Source: Candidula unifasciata
Taxonomy: Eukaryota; Mollusca; Gastropoda; Stylommatophora; Geomitridae
NCBI GenBank assembly: GCA_905116865.2
Contig: CAJHNH020002001.1
Span: forward strand, 383,848-447,847
Length of the DNA: 64,000 nucleotides
Direction of reading: 5' to 3'
This document shows, piece by piece, positions 44,346 to 55,134 of this stretch (position 1 is the first letter of the stretch; each line of letters begins with the position of its first letter). Both the position numbers and the translations under genes were made by a program. The notes under the pieces were generated by a model. The model saw nothing but the letters and a program-made list of their open reading frames with translations. It was not told the origin of the DNA and searched no databases.

Positions 44346-44867
44346 ATTTTATGCCGCAGTTGACAGCTAGTGATCATAAACAAACAATGCCAATTATGTC
44401 CCATCACAAGAATGTGTGCCCTATGTTGTTAGTAGGTTGAAATACTCATCACCTTCCAACTCTGCCCAGAATGTTCTGACACTCGTGTCTTTTATCTAGG
44501 ACACTCTATCCTTCTGACTGAGCCATCTGTTAGTCACATGCAAATGTCAGTCCCCAGGAACAACAGAGCTGTGTTGCTGGTTCTGGCTGCATCTGCTATG
44601 ATGGCAAACTCAAATGAGGGAGTGGTAGTCTACGTAGACTTCAGGTAATTTACTGGCCACATGTGACAAACAGGGACACTGACAAAGATCTCAAGGGCAC
44701 TGTGCCATCTGTGACCTATGCTAGAGCAGATATTTATCTAATGTTTATCTGATGGAAAAGGAATTTCCGCAAGCTCTAACCCAATTTCCTGTGGAAACAT
44801 GCCAGGCATAGCCAATCAAACATTAATTTGCATGGCGTGAAAACAGTAACAGGGTAAAAGAATTAAC
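44346..44867. other. Anonymous sequence
   Basis: No feature supported. Confidence 0.4.
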
Positions 44868-45797
44868 GGCTCTCCTTGCAGATCCGGACAAGGGTTGGAT
44901 GCGGACTGGACGACTTAGTTCAGTTTAGTGGGAGTTTTCTCCCTTGGCCGCACTTGAAACAGTGAGCGGAAAAGTCACGAAACAAATGACACTTACCTAT
45001 CATCATACGGTTGCGCGTAAGGTTGCGTAGTCATCATACGGTTGCGTGTAGGGTTGCGGCGTAGTCATCATACGGTTGCTTGTAGGGTGTCGTAGTCATC
45101 ATACGGTTGCGTGTAGGGTTGCGTAGTCATCATATGGTTGCGTAGTCATCATACGGTTGCTTGTAGAGTTGCGTAGTCATCATACAGTTGCCTGAGGGGT
45201 TGTGTGGTCCATCATGCTGTTGCGTGTAGGGCTGCGTAGGGTTTGGGTTAGGGGTGTTGGTTAGGGGTAATGTTAGGGTTAGGGTTAGGTTTAGAGTTAG
45301 ATGTGACAATTTTGACGACGCAGGAATTCCCAATAATCGCGCACTGTCACATACACACCCAAACAGTCGACGGACTGTGGATGCTACTGACACGGACACG
45401 TCGCCACCGGTTGGGCACTAGCTGCGCGCTATTGCGGTCATATTTGACAGACTTCCAGTGGCGCCACTCCCACAAGCATCAGATTGTCGGCCAGTATTTG
45501 GAACTCCTACGTCAAAATTGTCACATCTAAGCCTACCCTAACCCTAAACCCTAACCCACACCGTACGCAGCCCTACACGCAACCGTATGATGATAGGTAT
45601 AACCCTACACGCAACCGTATGATGACCACGCAACCCTTCGCGCAACCGTATGATGACTACGCAACCCTAACAGCAACCGTACGCAACCTTACACGCAACC
45701 GTATGATGATAGGTAAGTATGTCATTTGTTTCGTGAGGGAGAGAACTCCCACTCAACTGAACTAAGTCGTCCAACCCTCGTCCAGATCTGCAAGGAC
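44868..45797. mobile_element. 930-bp fold-back element with 8-bp TSD
   Basis: Long inverted arms: left from ccttgcagatccggacaagg through cgacttagttcagtttagtg, cacgaaacaaatgacac and a run of tcatcatacggttgcgtgta units to ttagatgtgacaattttgac; the right arm is the inverted counterpart. Both arms contain about 31-bp tandem subrepeats and TTAGGG-like stretches. Flanks are gaattaac at 44860-44867 and 45798-45805. No ORF with transposase features. Confidence 0.85.
45240..45300 (+). repeat. Telomere-like GGGTTA stretch inside the left arm
   Basis: gttagggttagggttaggtt; the inverted counterpart ccctaaccctaaaccctaac is at about 45536-45558. Confidence 0.8.
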
Positions 45798-45825
45798 GAA
45801 TTAACATTTGACCAAAAGAAGCCAC

Positions 45826-46080
45826 AGTAGTGTAGTGACTAGGTGCTTGACTGCCGTCCCAAAGGTCAAGGGTTCAAATCAAGGCAGATTTGGTTTCCTT
45901 TCCAAAACTGACTTTTGCTCCTAAATTGAGCCAGCCTTAAACATGTACCAGGTGTTGTCCAGCCAAGTTAATGAGACATGCATGCTGCTGACCACATAAT
46001 CCATGAGACCTGATCGACCCATAAAAATATTGGTCTAGGAATATATGCTCGATGCCCTAAAGCTGTGACAATGGCCATTT
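45826..46080 (+). repeat. SINE-E copy
   Basis: gtagtgtagtgactaggtgc, caagggttcaaatcaaggca (B box), ctgctgaccacataatccat and attggtctaggaatatatgc. Confidence 0.8.
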
Positions 46081-46414
46081 ACATTATCATTATTTACAAC
46101 AAAGCATAATACTCACTTCATCTGTACGTGTGTTTGGTAACTTCTTTAAACACTGGATGACTTGAGCAAGTGTATCAGATGCCATAGCCGATATGAATAC
46201 ATAAGCAATCGATTATCCTTCCGTATTTAGCAATAGTTCACAGTTCTGAAAATAAGTCTGCTCTGAGAAGCCCATCCACACAGATGCCTGTCCTTGTAGT
46301 AAATCACCACAAAACACATGGTCCTTCACAAGTCATCTAGTAGAGACACATACACTGAATATCTGGGAGAATCGGGCGCTTTTATATTAATCTTAACAGT
46401 GTTTAATAAATACT

Positions 46415-46668
46415 CCACATATTTCTCATAATATCTGACTAATTATCTCTTCATCCTAACTTGTAATCTCACAGTATATACTTGACTAGAAATTTCAAAG
46501 TATTTTACTAATTATCTCTTCATACTTAACTGGTAATCTCACAGTATTTGACTATCCCTTTATACTTAACTAGTAATCTCACAGTATTTGTCCAATTATT
46601 TCTTCATCTTTTCTAGTATTCTCACAGTATCTGATTAATTATTTCCTCATACTTGTTTAGTAAACTCA
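46415..46668 (+). repeat. Irregular tandem repeat, about five units of 45-65 bp
   Basis: aatctcacagtattt and aattatctcttcatactta recur with variable spacing. Confidence 0.75.
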
Positions 46669-46672
46669 GTTA

Positions 46673-48012
46673 CGAAGGGAAGTCAATAAGTAAGTTACAA
46701 ATAGTTATAGGAGGGCAAGAAAGTGTAGTTGGTGGTTTCTAAAGGTGTCATTAGGTGACAGCAACATTGAACTTTATGTCTCCGTTGGTTAGGTGGTGCT
46801 TGGTGTTGCATGTGCGTTCGTAACCGAGAAACAAAATGGTGACTGTACTTACGGAGTGCACCCTCAAAGAACAGTGTGCTGTTGTGCATTTTCAGGGGGG
46901 GGGGGGGGGGAGAGGGGGGCTGCCTGCAAAGGACATTTATAAGGAAATGTTTCCTGTTTATGCTGACAAATTTTTATCCCATAAAGCAGTGAAAAGCTGG
47001 TTAAAAAAATTATCAAGGACGTTCTTAATTTGTTGATAAAGTCCGACCTGTTGAGATTGCAACAGATGCATCCGTGCAGCGGGTGGAGATGATCAGAGGT
47101 GACAGGCGAGTAACGGCTGACTCTGTAGCAGCTGCATTAGGGTGCTCACACGGTTCAGCATACAACATAACTGAACTGATTGAAGTTCAAGAAAGTATGC
47201 TCAAGGTGGGTACCCAGACAACTGACGGACAAACACAAAATGAATCGATTAGGCCTGTCCTTGCAGCATCTCTGTCGATAAGCAGATGCAGGAGAAGACA
47301 TGCTGAAAAGGATTATTACTGGAGACGAATCATCGATGCATCACTACCAGCCCAAATCAAAGCCTGCTTCAGTGCAATGGAAACATCCTTCTTTGACTTG
47401 TGTTTAAAAATTCAAGGTTCGCGATCAGCAGGGAAGGTTATGCTGACAGTGTTCTGAGACTGTCAAGGAGTGCTTTTAACCTATTTTAAAAAAGACGTGA
47501 CAATGTAAATGTTGATTCCTACTGTAAAGTTCTATCGATGCTTCCTGAGGCAATTTCAGGCCTGCTGCCTGCAGGAGTACTGCTCCTTCATGACAATGCC
47601 AGACCACATACGGCTCAGTTAACTCGGGAGAACATTAAAAATCTAGGGTGAGAACCTGAAACATCCACCTTACAGCCGTGACTTAGCCCCTAGCGATTTC
47701 CACCCCATTAGTCCACTGAAAACCCACCTTGGCAGGAGTCATTTCGCGAATGATGCAGAAGTTGAATGTGAAGTGAAAATATGGTTTAAAAAACAGAGCA
47801 CGCAGTTCTATGCAGCAGGTTTGCGAGGTGTGATAAAACAATGTGACAAGTGCATCAATGTTGATGGAAATTGTGTTGAAAAATAGAGGGACAGTGTATG
47901 TGTAAAAAAAAAAAAAGTTTTCAAGTTGTTATCATCTTTATTTTTTGTTTGTTTTTTGTATTTTTATTTTTTTTAAACAACCCTTTGTGACTTACTTATT
48001 GACCTCCCCTCG
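46673..48012 (+). mobile_element. Full-length mariner-type DNA transposon (dead)
   Basis: The left end cgaagggaagtcaataagta and the right end, reverse-complemented cgaggggaggtcaataagta, are mariner-type inverted repeats. TA dinucleotides flank both (46671-46672 and 48013-48014). Length 1340 bp is normal for mariner. It carries a broken transposase. Confidence 0.92.
46836..47886 (+). pseudogene. Mariner transposase, frameshifted
   Basis: Start region MVTVLTECTLKEQCAVVHFQ, then a G-run (46894-46910), then LPAKDIYKEMFPVYADKFL and the helix-turn-helix part VTADSVAAALGCSHGSAYNI. The catalytic triad is spread over frames: D in TGDES at 47324, HDNARPHT at 47592, LAPSDFH at 47695. Spacing of the last two is near the 34 residues of DD34D mariners but off by two bases. 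It ends KCINVDGNCVEK-stop at 47886. Several frameshifts make it inactive. Confidence 0.9.
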
Positions 48013-48014
48013 TA

Positions 48015-48110
48015 GTAAGTTTTTTTTCATTCTTTACAGGACACTGCAGAACAAACCCCAGCATTTTCTGGGTGTTTGGTTTCACTAGGCAAGTTTACGT
48101 TGAGTTACAT
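48015..48110 (-). repeat. SINE-A 3' part
   Basis: The reverse complement has cctagtgaaaccaaacaccc and gttctgcagtgtcctgtaaa. It starts right beside the mariner right end. Confidence 0.65.
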
Positions 48111-48519
48111 ATTGGAGATACAGTATGAAGCTTAAGATTTTGTAAAGAAAAAGGACTTGATTTGGTCAACTGTATGCTGGCTGTAAGACTTATCACTAGA
48201 TGTTTGGTACTAATTTTTATATTTTTAAAAATAACACAAAGGGACCAATTGACATATTTTAAAGTGTACACAGTCCCACTCCTATTATATCAAAAGACGA
48301 ATCAGAAGATTAGTAATATCATGTAGACCAGCTTTATTACCTAAGACATTACCTGGTGCCTATAGTGGGACCTACAGGAAATCCCCCCCACCCACCCCCC
48401 CCCTCCCAAGGATGGTTTGATTAAGCTGGTTGAGAATGCAGGCTTCAAACAGGGGATAAAGGGTAGAAGATGAAAATGCTTGTACATCTTTGCAATTAAT
48501 GATAAGTTGAAGATTTATT

Positions 48520-48830
48520 TCCACTGTCCACCGTGTGGGTTCTGGGGCCCCATTGTGGGGAAAACAAGAATAGACCCACTGCCTTCCCAAAAGCATGTCG
48601 CAAGAGTCGACTAATTGGGGAGCTTCCTTTGAAGTTGGAGTGCATCTGCCGGAGAGGCAAGGAACCAACAGTCTGTATTCAAGAGAATGAGATCTGTAAA
48701 ACTGATGCACACGCAACGCTCAGGTTCTGGAGCAGGACTGCAGTTCAGTAGTGGACGAGCAACCAGAACTTTCCGCCAGAGTGTACTGCTGGTGAACACG
48801 AAGAAGAAGAAAAAGAAGAAGAGGATTTCC
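48520..48830 (+). repeat. SINE-B, complete reference copy
   Basis: ccgtgtgggttctggggccc, caaaagcatgtcgcaagagt, cgactaattggggagcttcc, gaaccaacagtctgtattca, gtagtggacgagcaaccag, gctggtgaacacgaagaaga. Confidence 0.88.
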
Positions 48831-49164
48831 ACTGTACTCACTTGTATCTACTTTTTTTTTTTTTTTTGTATTGTATGTGGCAGAGACTGCTAATCCCACA
48901 TTGGACTTTACAGTCACAGCAGATGCTGTTCCCAAAGCCAGCGGCACATCTCCACAATCCATTGGGACTGAAGGATGCCATTATTATTTTCACTGTCATA
49001 GATAAAAAAAAATAGACATCTATAACCCGCATAATTCACCAGCTATGTGACCTTAAATGACCTCAAGCTCATCAACCCCCAACACCTTAAAAAGCGGTAC
49101 ATATATATAGACAGTGCTTTCTTTTAGTCTCCCCAAGTCTCTCCTCCTCTTCAATGTTTTTGTT

Positions 49165-49370
49165 ATAATCATACTGTACTCCAGTTTTTCCCTTCTCTGG
49201 AATGCCTAAAGGATGTGGATTATCTTCTTACACTTATGAAAGCAAAGTTTTATTTTCTCAAAACCATATCTCTACATTTAACACATATTTATTTATTTTT
49301 ACTAATCTGCTGACTGTCCATGGTTCACTTCCACATATTACTGGCTCTATACATTATTATCGTAACAGTC
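49165..49370 (-). pseudogene. LINE reverse transcriptase thumb fragment
   Basis: Reverse frames give IEPVICGSEPWTVSRLVKI and NVEIWF, matching YIEPV.TYGCEAWTI and AAEMWF of the LINE at 29738-30013. Confidence 0.6.
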
Positions 49371-49377
49371 TAACCTC

Positions 49378-49610
49378 AGGGAACCACTGTCGAAGTGGCT
49401 AAACGCTCGCCTGCAGATCAGAAGGTCGTGGGTTCAGGTCCTTATGGAGCCACATTTTTTGTAAAAAATGAGGGGAAGTAAAGGCGGCTAGCATAACGGT
49501 AATAACTCACCAACTGCTGATACTGATTAGTCTAAAAAATATAGGTCTAGCCCTATATGTTCAATACGTCTGAAGGTGGGGAAAAGGGTCCTTTACTTTA
49601 CTCTCACCTC
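49378..49610 (+). repeat. SINE-E, complete reference copy
   Basis: gtcgaagtggctaaacgctc, cagatcagaaggtcgtgggt (B box gggttcaggtcc), ggggaagtaaaggcggctag, tataggtctagccctatatg and aaaagggtcctttactttac. Confidence 0.85.
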
Positions 49611-50387
49611 AGCTGAGACAGACTGATCAGAATATTGTATAATTAGTATTACTACTACTTCTATGAAACTTTGCTTTGCGTTTGCTTGAAATGAAATGCT
49701 TGGGATATTTAATTTAACTTTATGTGGTTGAATCTTAATTCAAATAAGCAGAAATTTCTTTTGAGCGACGGCTCTCAGATCGACCCAGTACCCAGTTTGA
49801 ATTATAAAACAAAAAGAACATAGCCCTTTGCAACACAGGAGACAATAATTTAATATTAATAATAAGAAAAATGATTTAAAATGCAAACCAGAAGAACCAA
49901 GAGAAAGAGACGTAAGTAACTATTTAAAATAATAATGCCAGTTCCTTCGACTAGTTTAGCAATTTTGAAAACTAAGTTAATTCCGAAGTCGATGTCAAAA
50001 ACAGATCTTAATTCACTCACTGGTTCTATATGTACATGAAACTGAAATAAAACGGATTTGTTGTGTATAAAAGAGATCTCTCAGACCACGTACAAATCAA
50101 TGATCAATGGATTATTGACGCCATCATGTTTATTATCAAAGCGAGGCTGCTTCCGGTTTGTCTTCAGTTGTGGAAATAAATAAATAAGGATTACAGGGGG
50201 TTGGGTTATAACAAAATGTAAATGAATATACAGTGAAAGTGGCGGGGCAAAGTAAAAATAACAAACCCATAAATTAATGGCTCTTATAATAACGGTTGTG
50301 TGTAGAATTTAAAGACAGCACTCTGAAATAGACAAAACAAAGGCTGATTAGTGCTAATATAATCGCTACAAATGTAGATGACTCATT
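49611..50387. other. Anonymous AT-rich sequence
   Basis: Only a short SINE-E-like phrase, ggctctcagatcgacccagt at 49770. Nothing else supported. Confidence 0.45.
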
Positions 50388-51000
50388 TCACCATTGTTTT
50401 CTTACTCGACCATCAAAATCTTTCTCACGTTTGTCATCTTCTTCTTCTTCTTCACTTCCTCTTTTACCGCTGTGGAAGTCGAGGAAATATAAGGTTCTGT
50501 TTCTAGCTCTTCTGGCCGCCTCGACCATAGGCACATCGTGCTGTTGTAGAGTTTCTCTGATGTTATCCTTCCATCTTGTTCTTGGTCTACCCCGTGCTCT
50601 ACGTCCTTCTTCTCTTTCCATGTATGCTTTGTATGGTATGGTGACACAAGGCATTCTCTTTAAGTGGGCAAACCATTTCACTTGCTGTCTTCGTATGTAA
50701 TTTAGAATTGGTTCTGTGCCGACTTTTTCTCTTATGATCTCATTCCTAATCTTATTTCTTATGGTCACTCCTACTGCCCTTCTCAGGCATCTCATTTCCA
50801 TGGTTCCTAATTTTCTTTTATGGTTTGTTGTGAGTGACCATGTCTGGCACTGGTAGCACACAGTTGGAATAAATATGCTTTGAATAAGATGTCTCTTTGT
50901 GCTGATTGGGATTGTCTTATGCTGTAAGAGGGGGGCTAGCTGTCCCAATACTTGGTTTGCTTTACTGCATATGTTTGTCATATGTACACAATTCAAGATG
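50388..51000 (-). pseudogene. GAA-tailed LINE reverse transcriptase C-terminus, longest open copy
   Basis: An open minus frame reads SKANQVLGQLAPLLQH, IFIPTVCYQCQTWSLTTNH, LGTMEMRCLRRAVGV, IRNKIRNEIIREKVG, YIRRQQVKWFAHLKRMP, RARGRPRTRWKDNIRETL and MVEAARRARNR, ending in GAA repeats at about 50450. This is the RT thumb and C-terminal region of an RTE/Nimb-like LINE. The 5' portion is missing. Confidence 0.88.
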
Positions 51001-51004
51001 AGTG

Positions 51005-51235
51005 TATAAGCCATGTGCACCTGTGGAAAGGTGAACCAGACAGCAGAGCATGTACTCCAGGACTGCACCGAATTTGACACATTAGGGCAAACCTTTTGGC
51101 CAGAAAGAACAACAATGGAACGTAAACTCTATGGACCACTGAATGAACTAGCAACGACAGTGAAATTGATACAAGAGGCAAAACTGCTGATATAGACAAC
51201 TTATTTCAGGCGAACGAAAGAAGAAGAAGAAGCTC
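51005..51235 (+). pseudogene. LINE C-terminus with CTCG...H..DC motif and GAA tail
   Basis: MCTCGKVNQTAEHVLQDC, FDTLGQTFWPERTTMERKLY, GPLNELATTVKLIQEAKLLI-stop, then tatttcaggcgaacgaaag and GAA units. The C.CG...T.EH.L.DC zinc-knuckle-like motif is characteristic of the C-terminus of jockey/CR1-like LINE ORFs. Same 3' end as 12850-13015. Confidence 0.82.
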
Positions 51236-51464
51236 ACGTTTGTACTTTCCCTTTCTAAAACAAATTTTCTTCGTCTGCTACACCATCTCTGTCCACTTCT
51301 TTCTCTTTCTTCACACCTTTGTCTCAAACAGGAGCACAAAACCTCAGCCGACCTATGCCAAGGTCTATTATTGTTTCAAGTATCGACCATGTTGACGACC
51401 AGTGTATGATAGAGACAGTACCAAGGCCATCTCTAGAGACGGTCGTGGAAAGTACAAACTGATC

Positions 51465-51620
51465 CCTGTATGGGTTCCAGGGGAAAACAAGAATAGACCT
51501 ACTGCTTCCTCAACAAGCATGTCGTATGAGTCGACTAATTGGGAACTTCCTTAGAAGTCGGAGTGCATCTGCCCGAGCGTCAGTGAATAACTAAATAAGC
51601 CAGTAAAACGCATGTACATG
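51465..51620 (+). repeat. SINE-B 5' part
   Basis: gggttccaggggaaaacaag, caacaagcatgtcgtatgag, tcgactaattgggaactt and cggagtgcatctgcccgag. Confidence 0.78.
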
Positions 51621-51664
51621 ATTGGCTAATAAACGGCATCTTGTCTCGGTAGCTGAAATATTTT

Positions 51665-51895
51665 GCTCATATCAGGCGTCGGGACGGAATGGTGGGGGGG
51701 GGGGGGGGAATAATAGCAGAATTATTAGGACGGAGGGACAGGCGTCGACCAACGCGAAGATTGGCACAAGATATAAGTGACTCCTTAAATTTAGAAGTGC
51801 ACAATGTGGGAGAGCTGGCGAGAGATCGAGTTTCTTTCGGGTTGACCGTGATGACAACGACGTTTTGCAAAAGAGTTGCTACATGATGATGAGAT
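51665..51895 (+). pseudogene. ATG-tailed LINE C-terminal fragment
   Basis: GRRDRRRPTRRLAQDISDSL, NLEVHNVGELARDRVSF, TTTFCKRVAT-stop, then gatgatgag. Same family and same 3' terminus as 59074-59490 and 61140-61486. Confidence 0.82.
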
Positions 51896-52120
51896 CAATT
51901 ATATTTCTACAACTATTAAATGCAGGGCAGATCAAAGGCATTCTGCAGCACTGAATAATCCACACCGTAACGATAAAATATGTACCCCTGCTCTCCCCGC
52001 ACGGTAGTTCATTTTCCCATAGATCATGATAATTTTGTTTTCCTGGTGCATGGAAATTGTACGCATTACGCAACCCCTTGTTAAGCATTATTTCTTTGTA
52101 CAAACTACTGTGGTCGCCAC

Positions 52121-52312
52121 TCTGTTGTGAGTGCCAAGGCATGTTTTAAACACTTTGTTGTGAGTACAGGCACATGTTTAAACACTTTGTGATGAATACA
52201 GGCACATGTTTTAGACATTTTGTTGTGAGTACCGGTACATGTTTTAGACACTTTGTTGTGAGTACCGGTACATGTTTTAGACACTTTGTGGTAAGTACCG
52301 GCACATTTTTAT
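52121..52312 (+). repeat. 33-bp minisatellite, five to six units
   Basis: The unit acatgttttagacactttgt plus tgtgagtaccggt; the left units read aggcacatgtttaaac. Confidence 0.92.
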
Positions 52313-52423
52313 CCAAAAGAAAAAACTACGCGAGAGATTGATGACAAGCTAGTTAGTGTCATGGAGAAAGAATCATACACTGAAACGATGAAGGATGTGG
52401 TTGTTGACTTTATAAAAACACCT

Positions 52424-52596
52424 ATTCAACTGGAAGCCCACTGGCCACATATGGCCCGCGGAGGCTTAGCAAGTAGCCCGTGGATCATTGCCAGTTGTGT
52501 TGTATTAATGGGCTTTCCATGCCTTGGCTCAGACATGTGTTTCATGACGCTGCCCAACTGTGTAAATTTAGTAAAACGGCCCTGGCACAGGAGGCC
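52424..52596. mobile_element. hAT-type MITE, diverged copy
   Basis: tattcaactggaagcccact, atggcccgcggaggcttag, tggatcattgccagttgtgt and aaacggccctgg match the reverse complement of 40889-41066. Flanking duplication not clear. Confidence 0.72.
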
Positions 52597-52599
52597 AAA

Positions 52600-53220
52600 G
52601 TAAAAAATATGATTATGCTTTCTAAAATAGAATTTAAAAACCTTCAATAATACTTGAAGATTTACATATTTTCACTGTAGAAATAATGGTGTTTTATTAA
52701 TGTCCTATTACAAACAGGGGAAATCCACAGGTTACGAGACAGTCTACTATTTCAGGGGTGGTAGATAGGCTGCATGCAGTCGTAGGACCTAGGCAGTCGT
52801 GGGAGCTAGGATACATTCTCTCATGGGACGTAGATGGATTGGGGTTAGGATCAGTTCTAGATGTTTTGGGGTCGTAAAAAGCATCAGAAAGCCGGGAAAC
52901 TCAGTCTTACCATCCTCTGAAATGTTGGACTGCCCTGTGACGTCATCTGCAGTAGGATATTAATAAAGAACCGAAATCATTAATGTAGCCTACCAGAAGG
53001 ACTCGATATGGTGTAGTACAATCCGCTCAGTCGACTAACTATGTAAACAAACTCACCATCAGCGGCCCTTTGTCCTAGTTTTTAAAAAATCGACTCTTTG
53101 TAAGGCCAAGGACCCCCCCCCCCCCCCTCCCTATCCTGATTTTCTTTTGGAAGACTGATCATCTTCCTTCCCTAGAAAATATGTAAAGGGGCGGAGTTAC
53201 CCCCTAACCAGGTACCAGCG
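52600..53220. other. Anonymous sequence
   Basis: Nothing recognised apart from a C-run at 53113-53127. Confidence 0.4.
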
Positions 53221-53224
53221 TTCT

Positions 53225-53400
53225 GTTCTTAAGTATTTGTGTGTTGGGAAACAAGCAGGCAGAAGGACTTGCTGGTTCTGCACCCCTTGGTTGTTAATTG
53301 ATGTATGACAAGCTACATGTTGTTAGGGTCCTTTGGGAGCGAGTGAACAGTGTAGAGGCACAACTGGACCATTACTTTCTGAGATTACTGTCATCATTAC
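53225..53400 (+). pseudogene. RNase H LINE fragment
   Basis: tgtgttgggaaacaagcagg, tgtatgacaagctacatgtt and gggtcctttgggagcgagtg match the GNEQADR...DKADVV.ALWE region of the family. Confidence 0.72.
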
Positions 53401-53917
53401 TTATGCACGCAGATCGCTTTTGTATGCAAGGTTTGTTTCTTTGTAAAGAAGTGGTTTTTTTTTTTTTTTTTTTAATTGGTTTTGTTCACTTTGTGAAGTA
53501 GTAGTAGTAGAAGTAATTTCTGTTTACTTTGTAAAGTAGTAGTAGAAGTAATTTCTTTTTCTTCTTCCACGTTTATCAGAAGATGTAAACGTCTTGTGCT
53601 CATGGCTGCAATATTTGCACTTTTCGGCGACACATCCGACTTTTGCGGGCATTCGTTGTCCGGTTAGCTTGGATATTTATGCCTGTCAATTTTTTTCTCT
53701 TTTTCGGAAATTGAGCATCGTGTAAACGGATACCAAAACTGCCAGTTACGGCCTTTATTATACCACTTTGCTGTGTAGGCAGCGGGGTCTTTGAGCCTGC
53801 AGAATCTCGTCACAGTGCAGGAAATTCCGTAGTGTTCGTGAGGGTCCAAAAAGTTATTGCTGGCACTTCTCACAATGTTAGTACTGGGCTATAGAGAGGG
53901 GACGGGGAAAGAAGGGC

Positions 53918-53935
53918 GGGGGGGGGGGGGGGGGT
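53918..53935. repeat. G homopolymer run
   Basis: About 18 G. Confidence 0.9.
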
Positions 53936-54019
53936 CACAGCCCATAGCGATAACAAGTGGGACAATTAAGGCCAGAATAAAGTTCCTCCTCTCCACGTTC
54001 ATGCGTGGATTTTTATCAT

Positions 54020-54185
54020 GGTACCTAAAATGGTACCAGAATGGCTGTTCTGGAAAAGTTAAGACGGCCGGCGTAATGCTGGCCACATAACCCATCCAGT
54101 GCCGATTGGTCTGTAAAAATATGGAACGTTCTTCCCAGATACCCAATGCGCCTAAGACGTGAAAAGGGATTTTTACTTTTTACTC
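54020..54185 (+). repeat. SINE-E body and 3' end
   Basis: aagacggccggcgtaatgct, cagtgccgattggtctgtaa, agatacccaatgcgcctaag and gtgaaaagggatttttact. Confidence 0.72.
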
Positions 54186-54404
54186 TCCACGTTCAACCTT
54201 CAGTAGGTGGCCAGCCGCCAACAGTCTCCGGTTATAATTGTGTTTTGATTTATTTGCGCCACTTGCGTGGCTAAGATTGTGGTTATGTGTGCCAGCTTGA
54301 TGTTCCTATCCTAATAGCTAGACCACTCCTTCGTGTCCCAATTGGTTCTTCTTATGTTTATCTTTCTGATTTTGTTTCCTCGTGTAGGTACATCCTCTGT
54401 TCGG

Positions 54405-54530
54405 TTCGTATTGAGAATTGACATCACCGTACTCGGCACATTCCCACAGTGCTCCGTCCCGTTCTTCAGTAGCCAATGACGAGATGACATGCAAATAGTA
54501 TCAGTTACAACCTGATTATAAGTCCGCCTG
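54405..54530 (-). pseudogene. RNase H LINE extreme 3' end
   Basis: attgacatcaccgtactcgg, cattcccacagtgctccgtc and agtagccaatgacgag match 555-625 and 28935-29010 (CPEC tail in reverse). Confidence 0.7.
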
Positions 54531-54559
54531 TGTCTCCCTCTCAGTTAACCTTGTTATCC

Positions 54560-54790
54560 CTATTTGGGGAATGCAATTTTTCGTTATTTGACCCCCTATC
54601 TGGCTTTTGCCAGTTACCGCAATATAGCCCGTCCATAAATATGGCCTAATGGCTGAACGCGGTTTCCGGGACCTCTCCATGGGTGATCCTCATCCACATG
54701 GTGACACTTTGTGTCATCGGGTGTTTGTTTATGGCTTGTGTGATGTCCTTCCTGGTGGGGTAAAAGAAGACAGACAGATCCCTCTCAGTG
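54560..54790 (+). repeat. SINE-J copy
   Basis: tggctgaacgcggtttccgg, gacctctccatgggtgatcc, cactttgtgtcatcgggtgt and gtgtgatgtccttcctggtg. Confidence 0.68.
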
Positions 54791-54819
54791 TTGAATATCT
54801 TTCAAACCTCTACTCATAT

Positions 54820-54842
54820 TCCTGCCCCCCCCCCCCCCCCCG
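54820..54842. repeat. C homopolymer run
   Basis: About 16 C. Confidence 0.85.
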
Positions 54843-55134
54843 TTTCCTTTGAAATAATCTTTCAATGTGTGGATTCTCTGTTCTATTGTACTGTCCGTTT
54901 GTGCATAAAACCTGGACAGTATTGTAGAGACGCTGGGTTATCTATATAGAGTGATCCCTCCCTCGTTATACGTTAACTACTCCAAAGAAAAGATAACAAC
55001 AATTCGTTTGAAACACGGCATGCTGCAGACGCTGCCGATCTGCCTGTCAGAGCTTCTGCCCTGAGTGTCTAAATATGTGAATGCAAAAATCACACATGCT
55101 ATTAAAATGTGTGGGTGTTTATATAAGGTATGAG

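Noticed and set aside
46836..47036. Gly-rich stretch in the mariner frame as a functional linker
   Set aside because: It is encoded by a G homopolymer inserted in the transposase and shifts the register; mariner transposases have no such linker.
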